Assembly: GCA_964386865.1 (NCBI GenBank) | Contig: CAYLUN010000009.1 | Span: 1 to 64,000, forward strand | Reading direction: 5' to 3' | DNA: 64,000 nt | DNA from: CAYLUN01 sp964386865 | Lineage (GTDB): Bacteria > Verrucomicrobiota > Kiritimatiellia > RFP12 > UBA1067 | Shown: one piece after another, positions 34,866 through 44,003 of the stretch | Layout of the letters: each line of letters opens with the position of its first letter | Numbering within the stretch: position 1 is the first letter of the stretch | The notes under the pieces: model-generated | What the model saw: the letters and a program-made list of their open reading frames with translations, nothing else | Databases searched by the model: none | What the model was told of the DNA's origin: nothing | Program-made: the position numbers and the translations under genes

Positions 34866-34897
34866 ACAAAAACCTCCCGGCTTGCACCGGGAGGTTT
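34866..34897 (-). terminator. Rho-independent terminator after the XRE/M78 gene
   Basis: Read on the minus strand, AAACCTCCCGG, a 6-nt loop and CCGGGAGGTTT run straight into TTTTTGTG. This is a textbook terminator 34 bp past the stop codon at 34931. Confidence 0.88.
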
Positions 34898-34930
34898 CCA
34901 GTTTTGCGCCGGAGCGCTGCTGCGCTGCTG

Positions 34931-36109
34931 CTACGCGTCCAGCTTGACGCCGGACTGGCGCAGCACGCGCTTCACCGCGTTGAGCGCCTTCTGATCCTTG
35001 GCCGTCTGCTCGGCGCACAGCAGGAGGTCGCACAGGTGCCCGTTCATGGCGAGCGGAGGGCGGTTGCCGCCCGGCTCCGAGGTCGGCCCGTTGGCGGCGT
35101 AGAACGCCTCGATCTCGTCCTTGAACAGGTAGTGGCGCGGGCTGCGCTTCTGCTTGTCGCTCCAGCTCAAGTTCAGGCCCTGCAGGCGCAGCGCGAAACT
35201 CTGGGCCGAGACGCCGTAGCGCTTCTTGAGGCGCAAGAGCATCTCGAACGTCCACGCCTTAGGCGTCAGGCCAAGCTGCCAGACGGTCGTCTGAAGCGCG
35301 CCTGCGGGCATCAGGAAGTACGCCGCGAAGCGCCGCGCAAACTGGGCCTCGTCCAGCGCCGCCTCCTCCGACGGGGCGGCCTCGGTGATCAGGCCGGCGA
35401 GCGCGGCCGTGTACCAGCAGACCCGGCCCAGCTCGAAGGCCAGGCGGAACAACTGGTGCTCGGGTTGCTTCTTCAGCCGGCTGTTGACGAAGAGGAACGC
35501 GTTGCGGTTCACGCGGTCGTAGCCGCTGAACGTGTCGCAGCCGTCCGGCATGTCCAAGGCCACGACGCGCAGGCCGGCGTTTTCGAACGCCTCCAGATAG
35601 TCGTACGCGATCGCATCCCCGATGCCGAGGCTCTGCCGTACCCGCGCCGCCAGGTGCGCAGCCCCGCACTCCGAGGGCGTAAACGGCATTGTGAGCGGCA
35701 CGCCCGACGTCTTGACCGCGCCGCACAGCTCCTCGAGCGCGATCAGCTTCTCTGCGACCGACTGACAGACGATGTGCGAGGCTTTGACCGCCTCAGACGT
35801 CATGTCCATCTCGAGGGGCGGCAACAGAACCGGCGCCGTGTCAGACACGGTTGGCGCAGGCGCCTGCCACACGTTGGCCTCCTGAAACAGGTCGTCCAGC
35901 CGCACGTTCAGCTGCTTGGCGATCCGGTACAGAACCCGTCCGGACGGCAAGTGCTTGCCCTTTTCAATCCACCCCAGCGGCCCGGCCCGAATGCCGATCT
36001 CAGTCGCCAAGCGGATCTGCGATACGTGCTGGATCTCTCGCAACTGGCGGATGCGCGCACCCACACGCACTGCGATTTCTCGCTCAGCCGGTGTCTTGTG
36101 TTTACCCAT
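34931..36109 (-). CDS. XRE-family regulator with inactive ImmA/IrrE (M78) domain
   Basis: The start at 36109 has a perfect AGGAGG 7 nt upstream; an 82-codon in-frame extension is rejected. Residues about 12-75 are a Cro/C1-type helix-turn-helix (GARIRQLREIQHVSQ through LPSGRVLYRIAKQL). After a linker, residues about 160-300 match the ImmA/IrrE metallopeptidase fold, including the downstream E-A-Q-F-A-R-R-F-A-A-Y-F-L-M-P. The zinc motif HExxH is changed to FELGR in RLAFELGRVCWY: both His are gone, while the Glu remains. It can probably sense but not cut. The C-terminal 90 residues are unassigned. Such proteins often control stress, phage or toxin genes. No toxin or prophage gene is adjacent. 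Confidence 0.8.
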   Translation of the reverse strand: MGKHKTPAEREIAVRVGARIRQLREIQHVSQIRLATEIGIRAGPLGWIEKGKHLPSGRVLYRIAKQLNVRLDDLFQEANVWQAPAPTVSDTAPVLLPPLEMDMTSEAVKASHIVCQSVAEKLIALEELCGAVKTSGVPLTMPFTPSECGAAHLAARVRQSLGIGDAIAYDYLEAFENAGLRVVALDMPDGCDTFSGYDRVNRNAFLFVNSRLKKQPEHQLFRLAFELGRVCWYTAALAGLITEAAPSEEAALDEAQFARRFAAYFLMPAGALQTTVWQLGLTPKAWTFEMLLRLKKRYGVSAQSFALRLQGLNLSWSDKQKRSPRHYLFKDEIEAFYAANGPTSEPGGNRPPLAMNGHLCDLLLCAEQTAKDQKALNAVKRVLRQSGVKLDA

Positions 36110-36520
36110 AATACCACCTCCTTGAATTGCACCTCGAACAAGGACGGGGCCGAACACCTTGTCCGTCAGAAACGCCCAGCCTCGCCACCTGCGCTCACTC
36201 CCTCGTGCCTGTAGCCCCTGCTGGATTGAAACATCTACACTAAACTCATCAGTATTGAAATATGTTGCCTTTTTTGTCGGGCGAATGCAAGCTGAATTTG
36301 GCTGCCCGCGAGTAATTCCTATGTCAATCCGGCAGACACGCTGATCTGTGGGCATCGCATTGAGACCGATAACCGTTATAGGACAAAGGCTTATAACAAT
36401 TAAATAGTCGAACCTATCTGCACGGCTTCGCCTTAGAAAGCATTGCCCCCTGCGGAGCGCGCTGCTCGGCAGGGGGCAAGGACGCGGGAGTTTCGCTCGT
36501 TCGAGTCTGGATCGCGCGGC
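36110..36520. other. 411-bp intergenic region upstream of the XRE/M78 gene
   Basis: This holds the leader of the XRE gene. The part from 36220 to 36420 is AT-richer than its surroundings and should contain that gene's promoter, though I could not fix boxes with confidence. ACAAGG (36138-36143) and CCTTGT (36157-36162) form a possible hairpin or operator in the leader. The gspD terminator lies at 36443-36479. No gene is seen. Confidence 0.4.
36443..36479 (-). terminator. Hairpin terminator after gspD
   Basis: The arms TTGCCCCCTGC and GCAGGGGGCAA (11 bp, perfect) enclose a 15-nt loop, 41 bp past the gspD stop. The following sequence is only modestly T-rich (TGCTTTC). It probably ends the whole type II secretion transcript. 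Confidence 0.6.
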
Positions 36521-39500
36521 CTAGAACATCCGCTTCCACCAAGACTTCCGGGGCTGCTCCATGCTGGGCTGGACAGGCTCCCCCACCTTGTCCCCGCCCG
36601 CGCCGGCGGACGCGCCGGCGGGCGTCGGCAGAGCCTCCTCGCCGGGCTTCAGAACCTCTACGGACTCCTCGACCCTCAGGGTGCCGATCGGCCTATTCGT
36701 TATCACCGAAAGCGGAAGCCCCGTCTCGAGCACGGATTCCGCGTGGGTTCGCTCCAGCGTGACCCTTCCGTCCACCTCTTGCTGCTCTTCGACCTTCTCG
36801 CGATACGAACGCCAAGCCTTCTCCAACTCCTTCTTGCGCGACAGCCTATCCTTCATTTCGGAGTCGGCCACGGGATCGGCGAGCTTGCTGTCAGACCAGC
36901 CCTTTGTCCAGATGTCGGTTGCGTTGATGTAGTCTTTGCGGCGGCGGGCCTCACGCGCCATATCCTCCGGGTTATCGATCACATAGGGCGTCAGGAAAAC
37001 GAGCAGTTCCGACCGGGCCTCGGAGGACTTCACCGAGCCGAACAGGTATTTCCCGATGTAGGGGATGTCCTTGAGGATGGGGATGCCGGACTCGCTGTTG
37101 TTCATGGCGGTCTTCACGAGCCCCCCCAGGATCACCGTCTCGCCGTTACCCACCGACACGTCCGCGCTCAGCTTGCGCGTCGTGATCGTCGGCCAATCCT
37201 GCCCGTTGATCGTCTGAGACCCCAGCACGTCTTCGAAGGTCTCCTCCACGGTCAGGATCACGTTGCCTTTGGGATTGATTCGGGGCGTCACTTTGACGGT
37301 CAGGCCCACGTCGCGCTGCTCAATGTCCGGCTCGTAGCTCCCGCCGCCGTAGCCGCCGGACATGCCGCCGCCCCCGCCGCTGTAGCCCATGTAGCGCATC
37401 CCCTTGTACATGTACTTCAGCTCCGTCGCCTCGATGGTGGCTTCCTTGTTGTCGACCGTCAGCAGAACGGGCGACGACAGCACCTTGGCGCTGTTGTCGT
37501 TCTTGGCTGCCTTCACGATGACGTCCAGATTCAAGCTGTTGATGGTCGTCAAGTACTCGAGGCCGGAGCCCCCGGAGGTCACCACGCCGCCGAGCGCGTT
37601 CGTGCCCAGGTCGAAGAGGTTCTGCGCCAGCGTCTTCGAACCGCCGCCGCCGCTCACGCCGTAGCGCGTGTTGCTGTGGCCGTCAGTTACCGTTTCGGTC
37701 TGCTTGACCCCGGCAGAGTCGGTGTACGTGTACGTATAAGAATCGTCGGCGCTCGACTTGACGCGCTTGACCCAGTCGATGCCCGTCTCGATCGAATCGC
37801 CCAGGCCGACCTCCAGCGCGACGGTCTCAATCAGCACCTGCGCAAGCTGGATGTCCATGCCCTTGATGATCTCTTTGACCGCCGCCAGGTCGCCCACGCT
37901 GCCCATCATGATGATCGCGTTGGTGCGCTTGTCGGAGAGGATCTTGATGTTCTCCTTGCTCAGCTGGCCCAGCTTGGTCTTGCCCGCCTCGCCCGTAGCG
38001 GCCTCGGCGCGGCTGGCTGTGCGTGCGGCCACCGCCTCGGCGAGGGTCGTGCTTTTGGCCGGCTGCGGCTGGTCGGGCGGCATGCCCGGCCCAGGGGGCG
38101 TCTTGGCCGCCGAGGTCGGAGCCTTGTCGTCTTTCTTGACGGTCACGTTGCCGATCAGGTCGTTCAGCATGGTTGAGACCTCCTCGGCGTCCGCATACTC
38201 GAGCCGCTGCACCTCCACCTTGACGTCCGGGGTGGTCTCGATGTCTAGCACGGAGATGATCTTCTCGAAGAACGCCATGTTGTCTTCGCGCGTGATGATG
38301 ATGAGCTGGTTGGTGCGCTCATCCGCGATGATCTGCACCTTGCCGCGGATCATGCCGCGCTCCGCGTCGCTCACCAGCGCCTCCAGCGTCTCGTTCGGCA
38401 AGACCGGCGCGGGCTGCGGAGCCCCGAGCCGCGTCAGGCCCGGCGGCAGCGGGCGCGTGGAGGTCGATGTCGTGCCCGACGTCCGCGTCGTGCCCGGCGA
38501 CCCGGCGGCGTTAGCCTTGACCTCGTCCTTGGCCTGCGTCTGCTTCTGCGATTCGGCAACCAACTCTTCGATGCGCTTCTTGATGTCTTCAGCCTTGGCG
38601 AAGCGGACGACCTTGAAGAAGACCTTCTCCAGAACCATCAGCGGCTGGTCGATGAACTTGACGATTTCAAGCATGCGGTTGACGTTTTCCTGGGTGTCCG
38701 TCACGAGGATGCTGTTGGTGCGCTCAAAGACCTGAAACAGGCCGTCCGGCTTCTTGAACCCTTCCAGCGCCTTCTGAGCCTCGGCGGCCGTGATCGCCTT
38801 AAGCTGGATCATATGGCTGACGGTTCTGCTTTTCTCCGGGTGAAGGCCCTCCGCCCCGCCGATCGGAACCAGGGCTCCGTCCGCCCCCTCCATGATGATC
38901 TTGATGCCGTCCGTTCGCACGGTCTTGCGGGCCAGCACCTTCACGAATTTCTCCCCGTACGGCTCCAGCACGATGCCCTGCATGCTCAGCACCACTTCGA
39001 TCGCCTCGATATACTCCTCTCTCGAGAGCTGGGTGTCGGCCTGGCTCTTGAGCGTAATGTTAGCTTTAGGCGCGTCGGGCGCCCACAACGGCGTTTTGCC
39101 GGTCTGCTCGCAATAGGCCGACACAATGATGTCGACGGGCGCGTTGTCGAACTTCAGCGAGGGCGTCGTGGTCTTGGCCTTGGCTTCGCCGGCGGCGTTC
39201 GTGGAAGAGGAGGATCCAACCGCCGAAGCGGCGGCCGCCGAAGTCGCGGGCGTGCGCTTCGGCAGAGGCGACAGCGCTTTGCGCACCGGCGCGGCAGCGG
39301 ACGTCGCAGACCGCAGAACGGCTGTAGGCGCGCGAGCGGCGGCGGACGCGGCGGCCGCCGCGGGCGCGGGCGCGGGCGCCGCCTCAGCCGCGGCGGCAGG
39401 GGCGACGGCCGCGGCGGCGGCGGGCTCGACAGGCGCGGGCATGCCGCCCTCGGGGGGCGGCGCAGCCACCACGGGCGCCTGATCCTGAGCCAACGCAACG

Positions 39501-39559
39501 CTGAGGGCCAGCACGCACGACGCTCCCAGCGAGAACAAGTGATCGCTCATTTTCTTCAT
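36521..39559 (-). CDS. gspD: Type II secretion secretin GspD
   Basis: The 1012-residue outer-membrane channel has a signal peptide ending VALAQ, then about 100 residues rich in Ala, Pro and Ser. N-domains of the secretin type follow (about 135-300 and 410-620, with SLKFDNAPVDIIVSAYCEQTGKT and ADERTNQLIIITREDN). The C-terminal secretin domain contains VALEVGLGD, SSPVLLTVDNKEATI, V-K-V-T-P-R-I-N and ETVILGGLVKT. Asp/Lys/Ala-rich linkers separate the N domains. GAGG lies 7 nt before the ATG. It is the last gene of the operon, 44 bp after the GspM-like gene. It passes folded exoproteins, presumably including the many hydrolases nearby. Confidence 0.93.
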   Translation of the reverse strand: MKKMSDHLFSLGASCVLALSVALAQDQAPVVAAPPPEGGMPAPVEPAAAAAVAPAAAAEAAPAPAPAAAAASAAARAPTAVLRSATSAAAPVRKALSPLPKRTPATSAAAASAVGSSSSTNAAGEAKAKTTTPSLKFDNAPVDIIVSAYCEQTGKTPLWAPDAPKANITLKSQADTQLSREEYIEAIEVVLSMQGIVLEPYGEKFVKVLARKTVRTDGIKIIMEGADGALVPIGGAEGLHPEKSRTVSHMIQLKAITAAEAQKALEGFKKPDGLFQVFERTNSILVTDTQENVNRMLEIVKFIDQPLMVLEKVFFKVVRFAKAEDIKKRIEELVAESQKQTQAKDEVKANAAGSPGTTRTSGTTSTSTRPLPPGLTRLGAPQPAPVLPNETLEALVSDAERGMIRGKVQIIADERTNQLIIITREDNMAFFEKIISVLDIETTPDVKVEVQRLEYADAEEVSTMLNDLIGNVTVKKDDKAPTSAAKTPPGPGMPPDQPQPAKSTTLAEAVAARTASRAEAATGEAGKTKLGQLSKENIKILSDKRTNAIIMMGSVGDLAAVKEIIKGMDIQLAQVLIETVALEVGLGDSIETGIDWVKRVKSSADDSYTYTYTDSAGVKQTETVTDGHSNTRYGVSGGGGSKTLAQNLFDLGTNALGGVVTSGGSGLEYLTTINSLNLDVIVKAAKNDNSAKVLSSPVLLTVDNKEATIEATELKYMYKGMRYMGYSGGGGGMSGGYGGGSYEPDIEQRDVGLTVKVTPRINPKGNVILTVEETFEDVLGSQTINGQDWPTITTRKLSADVSVGNGETVILGGLVKTAMNNSESGIPILKDIPYIGKYLFGSVKSSEARSELLVFLTPYVIDNPEDMAREARRRKDYINATDIWTKGWSDSKLADPVADSEMKDRLSRKKELEKAWRSYREKVEEQQEVDGRVTLERTHAESVLETGLPLSVITNRPIGTLRVEESVEVLKPGEEALPTPAGASAGAGGDKVGEPVQPSMEQPRKSWWKRMF

Positions 39560-39603
39560 AGTCTTTCCTCAAAAATCCTTCACGTACGGGCCGGCTTGCA
39601 GAC

Positions 39604-40419
39604 TTAAGGCGCGCCCGGAGCCGCAGGTTCGGCGGGAACAGGCGGCGCCTCGGGCTCAGCAGCGGGGGAAACAGCGGGGGGAACAGCGGGCGGCGGGGCC
39701 TCCAAGGCGTTCGAAACCGCCGCCGGAGCAACGGGTTCGGCGGGCGCGGGCTGCGCCTCAGCCGAGGCGGCGGGGGCCTCCGCTGCTGGCGCCTCGGCAG
39801 CCGGCGCTTCAGCAGCCGGCGCTTCAGCGGGCGACGCTTCAGCGGGCGACGCTTCAGCGGGCCGTTCGGATGCGGAAGGCGGCGGCTTCCCTGCGTCTCC
39901 TCGCATGTAGGCGCAGAACAGCGCGAACGAGCCCTTCAGATATCCGGGCTTAGCCTGCCGCACGACCAGCTGCCGCACGTCCAGCATCGCCCCTTGCTGG
40001 TTTAGGTCGTACAAAAACTTCACCAGCGCCTCCAGCGGCGCCTCCCAGTCACTGCAGACGATCGGCAGCTCGTAAACGTCGCCGACCTCCACCTCGTCGT
40101 TCCCCTGCTGCCGCGAAATGGCGACCCCGTTCCGCGTGGCCGTCGTATCCGTGACTTTGAGCCAGTGCGTGCCCACGTCTTTCCCTTCCGGAAAAACCGG
40201 CATCAGGCTGCGCATCTTCTCGTATTTCGCGTCCCACTCGCTCCGCGCGGCGATCAGGTCCTTCTCGTCCTGAAGCTTCTTCTGCGCCGCCTGATAGACC
40301 CGCTCCTCGGACTTCCAGTTGGCGAGCTGCTGCTTGAACGTCAGCGCCGCCGCCGCGTAGAGCACGATCACGACCGTGACCAGCAGCATGTTCTTCTCTC
40401 GGGGGGATACCGCACTCAT
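39604..40419 (-). CDS. GspM/PilO-like inner-membrane assembly protein
   Basis: The 271-residue protein has a short cytosolic end, one transmembrane helix (about 11-27), a coiled-coil (about 28-70) and a small ferredoxin-like domain to about 175. This is the arrangement of GspM/PilO. The final 95 residues are low-complexity Pro/Ala/Glu with repeated P-A-E-A-S and A-A-E-A-P units and look disordered. Its start overlaps the stop of the GspL-like gene by 4 bp (ATGA). It should pair with GspL at the inner-membrane platform. Confidence 0.75.
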   Translation of the reverse strand: MSAVSPREKNMLLVTVVIVLYAAAALTFKQQLANWKSEERVYQAAQKKLQDEKDLIAARSEWDAKYEKMRSLMPVFPEGKDVGTHWLKVTDTTATRNGVAISRQQGNDEVEVGDVYELPIVCSDWEAPLEALVKFLYDLNQQGAMLDVRQLVVRQAKPGYLKGSFALFCAYMRGDAGKPPPSASERPAEASPAEASPAEAPAAEAPAAEAPAAEAPAASAEAQPAPAEPVAPAAVSNALEAPPPAVPPAVSPAAEPEAPPVPAEPAAPGAP

Positions 40420-41810
40420 TTCTTCTCCACCCCCTTGAACTTGGCGTCTACGACAAACCTGTGCCTGTTCTTGCTGTTGAGCGTCGGGCCGGTTAGCGAG
40501 ACCGATTCGAAGAGCGCGTTTTCAGTGACGGCGTCCTTGAACGTGTAGACGAGCGACTTCATGTCGGCCTCGCCCGTGATCTTCATTCCATCCTCGCGCT
40601 TGTAGCTGACCTCCGTCAGGTCTATTCCCTGCGGCAGATAGCCGGATACCAGCCGCAGCATCTCCAGCGGCGAATAGGTTCGATCCATGTACGTCAGAAT
40701 GAGGTTCACCCGCTCACGCGTATCCGACACCTGCTTGTAAGCCGTCGCGTGAGCCTTGCACGCCGCCCGCGTCCGTTCGGTCAGCTGCTTGTACACCTGC
40801 GGCCCCGCGAACAGGACGCCCATGAAAAGCGCCCAGACGGCAGAGGCCGCGGCGACCCCGGTCAGCACGCGCTTGCGGATACGGGCTTCTTTCACGGCGT
40901 CGCGCCACACCTGCGGAGTCACGTCCAGCGCCGCGCCCTCGCCCGTGCGCACGGCCACGCCCTCGACGCCGCCGTCCTCGCTGGGCGGCACCTGGTGGCG
41001 AACGGGCGCCCCCAGCAGCGCCTCAAGCCGGCTGACCCGGTCAGCGTCCGGCGCATCCTTCGACACGATCAGCACGTCCGTCACCGGGCTGTGCCCCACG
41101 TCGAGCTCCACGTTGAGCAGCGAAAGCGTCATCTCGCGAATCAGGGCGTTCGTGTCGGGCAGCTCGCCCAGCCCCCGCACCAGGACCGGCACGCCGTGAT
41201 CGAGCACCAGCAGATCCCAGCCGTCGTCGGGGTCCATCAGCAGCACGCGCCGTCCGGGCCGCGTGAGCTGGAGCGGCCCGCACAGCGAGCGGAACCAGCC
41301 GAGGGCCGAGACGTCCGTGCGCACGATCTGCATGCTCGCCAGGCTCAGCGCAAGGCCCAGCTCCTCAAAGATCGCCGCCGGCATCGCCGCCGCGAACACC
41401 CACAGCGACGACTCCGTCTCGTTCAGAATCTCGTAGCCCACGGACAGCTCCTCGCCGGGGAACGGCGAGAGCTTGTCCATCTGCAGCGCGACCGCATCCG
41501 TCAAATCGTCGCGCACCTCAAGGGGCAGCTTGAGCACGCGCACCAGCAGCCGGGAAAGAGGGAGCGCGACGACCACCTGCCGGGCGCCGAGCGCGCTCTT
41601 GGCCGCCCGCACCGCCCGCGCCAGCGGCTTGTCCGCCTCGACCACCGTCCCCTGTGGCTCGCCGCCGCCGGCAGCCGACTCTGGCCGCTCCTCGATCGGC
41701 CACACGCCGCCGCCGGTGCGCGCCCAGCCGTCGCGCCCGCGCGGCGCGTATTTCACGCCGCGCAGCAGCCCGCGCTCGGCCAACAGTGCTATCACTTCGC
41801 TCTTCGCCAT
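40416..41810 (-). CDS. gspL: GspL-like (PilM-PilN fused) platform protein
   Basis: I start this at the ATG at 41810, which yields MAKSEVIALLAERG; the longer frame would overlap gspK. The first 300 residues are a PilM/GspL-type actin-like cytosolic domain (VVVALPLSRLLVRVLKLP, MDKLSPFPGEEL). A transmembrane helix lies near 325-345, and a PilN-like periplasmic domain with a heptad region completes it. This PilM-N fusion is how GspL is built. It links the ATPase GspE to the platform. The next gene overlaps by 4 bp. Confidence 0.8.
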   Translation of the reverse strand: MAKSEVIALLAERGLLRGVKYAPRGRDGWARTGGGVWPIEERPESAAGGGEPQGTVVEADKPLARAVRAAKSALGARQVVVALPLSRLLVRVLKLPLEVRDDLTDAVALQMDKLSPFPGEELSVGYEILNETESSLWVFAAAMPAAIFEELGLALSLASMQIVRTDVSALGWFRSLCGPLQLTRPGRRVLLMDPDDGWDLLVLDHGVPVLVRGLGELPDTNALIREMTLSLLNVELDVGHSPVTDVLIVSKDAPDADRVSRLEALLGAPVRHQVPPSEDGGVEGVAVRTGEGAALDVTPQVWRDAVKEARIRKRVLTGVAAASAVWALFMGVLFAGPQVYKQLTERTRAACKAHATAYKQVSDTRERVNLILTYMDRTYSPLEMLRLVSGYLPQGIDLTEVSYKREDGMKITGEADMKSLVYTFKDAVTENALFESVSLTGPTLNSKNRHRFVVDAKFKGVEKK

Positions 41811-41857
41811 AAAGCCCGCATCTTCCCTCGTCCGAGGGCGAACGCGAGGATCCGCCG

Positions 41858-43090
41858 CTACGGATCCTCGCGCCACCGCAGATACTTCACCTGCTTGCCA
41901 TCATACTCGGCAATCGCCTGAATCTCATGCTTGATGCCCGCCGCCTGCCCTTCGATCACCAGCCGGAACGTGCCGGACTTCACCGAGATGTAGCGCGACA
42001 CGCTCGTGTCGAGCCCCGGTATTCGCGCCATGAAGTCTCCCTCGGACTTGAAGGAGAAGTCCTCCTCATCCGCGACCGCAGCCGCCCCGCTTCCCGTCGC
42101 GCCCGCCTCCCGCGACCCCGCCCCGCTTGCGCTGCGCGACGACAGGCCGCCCGACCGCAGCGAGGACGAGCCAGCCGACGTCGCGCTCCGGGCGCCATCC
42201 TTCGACGCGCCCCGAGTCGATCCGCGCGCCGAGCTCCGAACGGACGCCGTCGCTCCGACACCCACACCCTCGCGCTCTTCGATGATCGCGCCCGCCACGA
42301 TATCGTCTACGCCCGGTATCGCCATTAAGACTTCCCTAGGTGCAGCGTTAACGTTGATCTTACCATCCCCGTAGGTGGTAAACAATTCCTTAATTCCCTT
42401 CACCGTAAGCTTGTTCTTGTCATCCGGGTTCAGCACCCCGCCGTCCAAAATCGCGGGCACGAACTCCTTGACCAAGCGCAGCTCGTCGACCGTGTCGATC
42501 TTCTTGTTCCGGGCCTTGTAAGCCGGCTCCAGCGACCGGTAGTAGTCGTCCTCCGCGCCGTCGGTCAGGGGCGAGCTGTCCTCGTCCACCCAGTCGTTCC
42601 AGCAGTCAATCAGCTTCGAGAAATACTCCTGCGGGATATCAGCGTTCTCGAAGATCTGCTCCCACATCTCGTCGTACTCTTTGCCGACCAGCGCGTTGAT
42701 GTTCACGCGCGCGGTCTCCGGTATGATCTCCACGCGCACGACGGCGTCCGGGTTGTTCTTATCGGGGCACTCCTCCACCACGGCCGTCTGCCCGCGCTTG
42801 ATGCGCAGCGCGGGCTCCTTCCAGCGGTCCTCCTCCTCGTCCGCCGCCGAGCCCGCGCTCACGTTCTGCTGCTTCTCGAGCAACATTTCCGCGATCGCCA
42901 CGCCGGACTGCGTCAGGTAGTCCACGCGCCGGCGCTGCCGCACGTAGGTGCTGATGCGGCCCTCCAGCATCGCGTCCAGCGCGAAGGACATGACCAGCAG
43001 GCTCAGCAGCGCGATCGTCCACAGCGCGATAATCAGCGCCGAGCCGCCCCGCCGGCTATTCCAGCCGCTCTGTTTCCTGTCCGTCTTCAT
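41858..43090 (-). CDS. gspK: Minor pseudopilin GspK with Ser/Arg-rich insert
   Basis: The 410-residue protein begins with a basic leader and the hydrophobic segment S-A-L-I-I-A-L-W-T-I-A-L-L-S, with the prepilin cleavage Gly before SAL. The GspK alpha-domain signatures follow (ARVNINAL, LIDCWNDWVDED, DELRLVKEF, and G-K-I-N-V-N-A-A-P then L-M-A-I-P-G-V-D). A low-complexity insert of about 65 residues (about 285-350) rich in Ser, Arg, Gly and Ala interrupts the region after this helix-hairpin-helix. The protein then resumes and ends with KYLRWREDP. GspK caps the pseudopilus tip with GspI and GspJ. Confidence 0.88.
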   Translation of the reverse strand: MKTDRKQSGWNSRRGGSALIIALWTIALLSLLVMSFALDAMLEGRISTYVRQRRRVDYLTQSGVAIAEMLLEKQQNVSAGSAADEEEDRWKEPALRIKRGQTAVVEECPDKNNPDAVVRVEIIPETARVNINALVGKEYDEMWEQIFENADIPQEYFSKLIDCWNDWVDEDSSPLTDGAEDDYYRSLEPAYKARNKKIDTVDELRLVKEFVPAILDGGVLNPDDKNKLTVKGIKELFTTYGDGKINVNAAPREVLMAIPGVDDIVAGAIIEEREGVGVGATASVRSSARGSTRGASKDGARSATSAGSSSLRSGGLSSRSASGAGSREAGATGSGAAAVADEEDFSFKSEGDFMARIPGLDTSVSRYISVKSGTFRLVIEGQAAGIKHEIQAIAEYDGKQVKYLRWREDP

Positions 43091-43100
43091 CGGTTGCCCG

Positions 43101-44003
43101 TCACTTCTTGCCCGTTCCTATGCTCGGCTGCCTGTTCCCAAAAGAGCCCCTCTCGCCGGCCGGACCCTGCGTGCCGCCCCCCGCCGGCGTGCCGCTCTTC
43201 CCGCTGGCCTTCTTGCGCGGGTTCTGCGACAGGTCGAACATCGGGATCTCGACGATCCGCTTCACCTCGATCGGCTCGTCGCGCTCGTTCGCGGGTTCCA
43301 TGTACAGCGTAATCTCAACGGCCTTCGGGATACAGTTCGAAAAGCTCCACTCGTCCTGCCAGTTCGGCTCCTTGTCCTTCAGCGGCTCGTCTTTATCCAG
43401 CATGCGGCAGTTCAGGCCCATCACGCGCGGCGAGAGCGCAATCGGGATGACGTCCTTCGCCGGATCGAAGTCGTCGAGCTGCAAATCGACTCGGCTGGCC
43501 GCGACCATCAGCCCGGAGCCCTCGCGGGCCCCGACGTCCTCCACCCAGACGCCGACGCGGTGCGGCGATTCGACGAACGCCCAATCCTCGCCCACCAGCG
43601 CGCGGCCGATCTTCACCCAGCTGATCCCGTCGCGCGCCTCCGGCCCCTCCCCGCCCTCGTGGAACTGGAACCCGTACTCGTCCAACTGCGCCCCCGTGTC
43701 CGGGTAGTAGGCAGACCGCAGCCCCGACACCAGCTGCTCCATCACGTGGTCGGCCTGCCCCATCGAATCCGACATCTCCGTGCCCGCCTGCCAGCTCTGC
43801 ACCACGGCGTCGAAGCAGAAGAACGAGAGCAGCATCATGACCGAGAGGATCATGATCGCCATCAGCAGCTCCAGCAGCGTGAACCCGCGGCGGCGGCGAG
43901 GCGGGCGGGCCGCTGGGCTTCCGGAATGCTGGAGCGGCGGGGCCGCCGCGCGCGCGGCCGCCCCCTCTTTCGCTATCATCCCGCTATTCCCGCATTCCGT
44001 CAT
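43101..44003 (-). CDS. gspJ: Minor pseudopilin GspJ with unusually long leader
   Basis: The prepilin signature RRRRG-FTLLELLMAIMILS places the cleavage site after residue 40; usual leaders are 5-12 residues. The leader is Ala/Pro-rich, and its DNA overlaps a period-8 repeat element (43914-44009), so it may be repeat-derived. The mature part has the GspJ beta-sandwich features (QADHVMEQLVSGLRSAYY, W-V-E-D-V-G-A-R). The tail is Gly/Pro-rich. It lies 13 bp after gspI and 10 bp before gspK, the standard order, which supports GspJ over GspI. The ATG at 44003 and an internal one at codon 9 are both possible starts. Confidence 0.82.
   Translation of the reverse strand: MTECGNSGMIAKEGAAARAAAPPLQHSGSPAARPPRRRRGFTLLELLMAIMILSVMMLLSFFCFDAVVQSWQAGTEMSDSMGQADHVMEQLVSGLRSAYYPDTGAQLDEYGFQFHEGGEGPEARDGISWVKIGRALVGEDWAFVESPHRVGVWVEDVGAREGSGLMVAASRVDLQLDDFDPAKDVIPIALSPRVMGLNCRMLDKDEPLKDKEPNWQDEWSFSNCIPKAVEITLYMEPANERDEPIEVKRIVEIPMFDLSQNPRKKASGKSGTPAGGGTQGPAGERGSFGNRQPSIGTGKK

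Noticed and set aside
36110..36355. 82-codon N-terminal extension of the XRE/M78 protein
   Set aside because: An AGGAGG site marks the ATG at 36109, and the upstream translation shows no similarity to the family.
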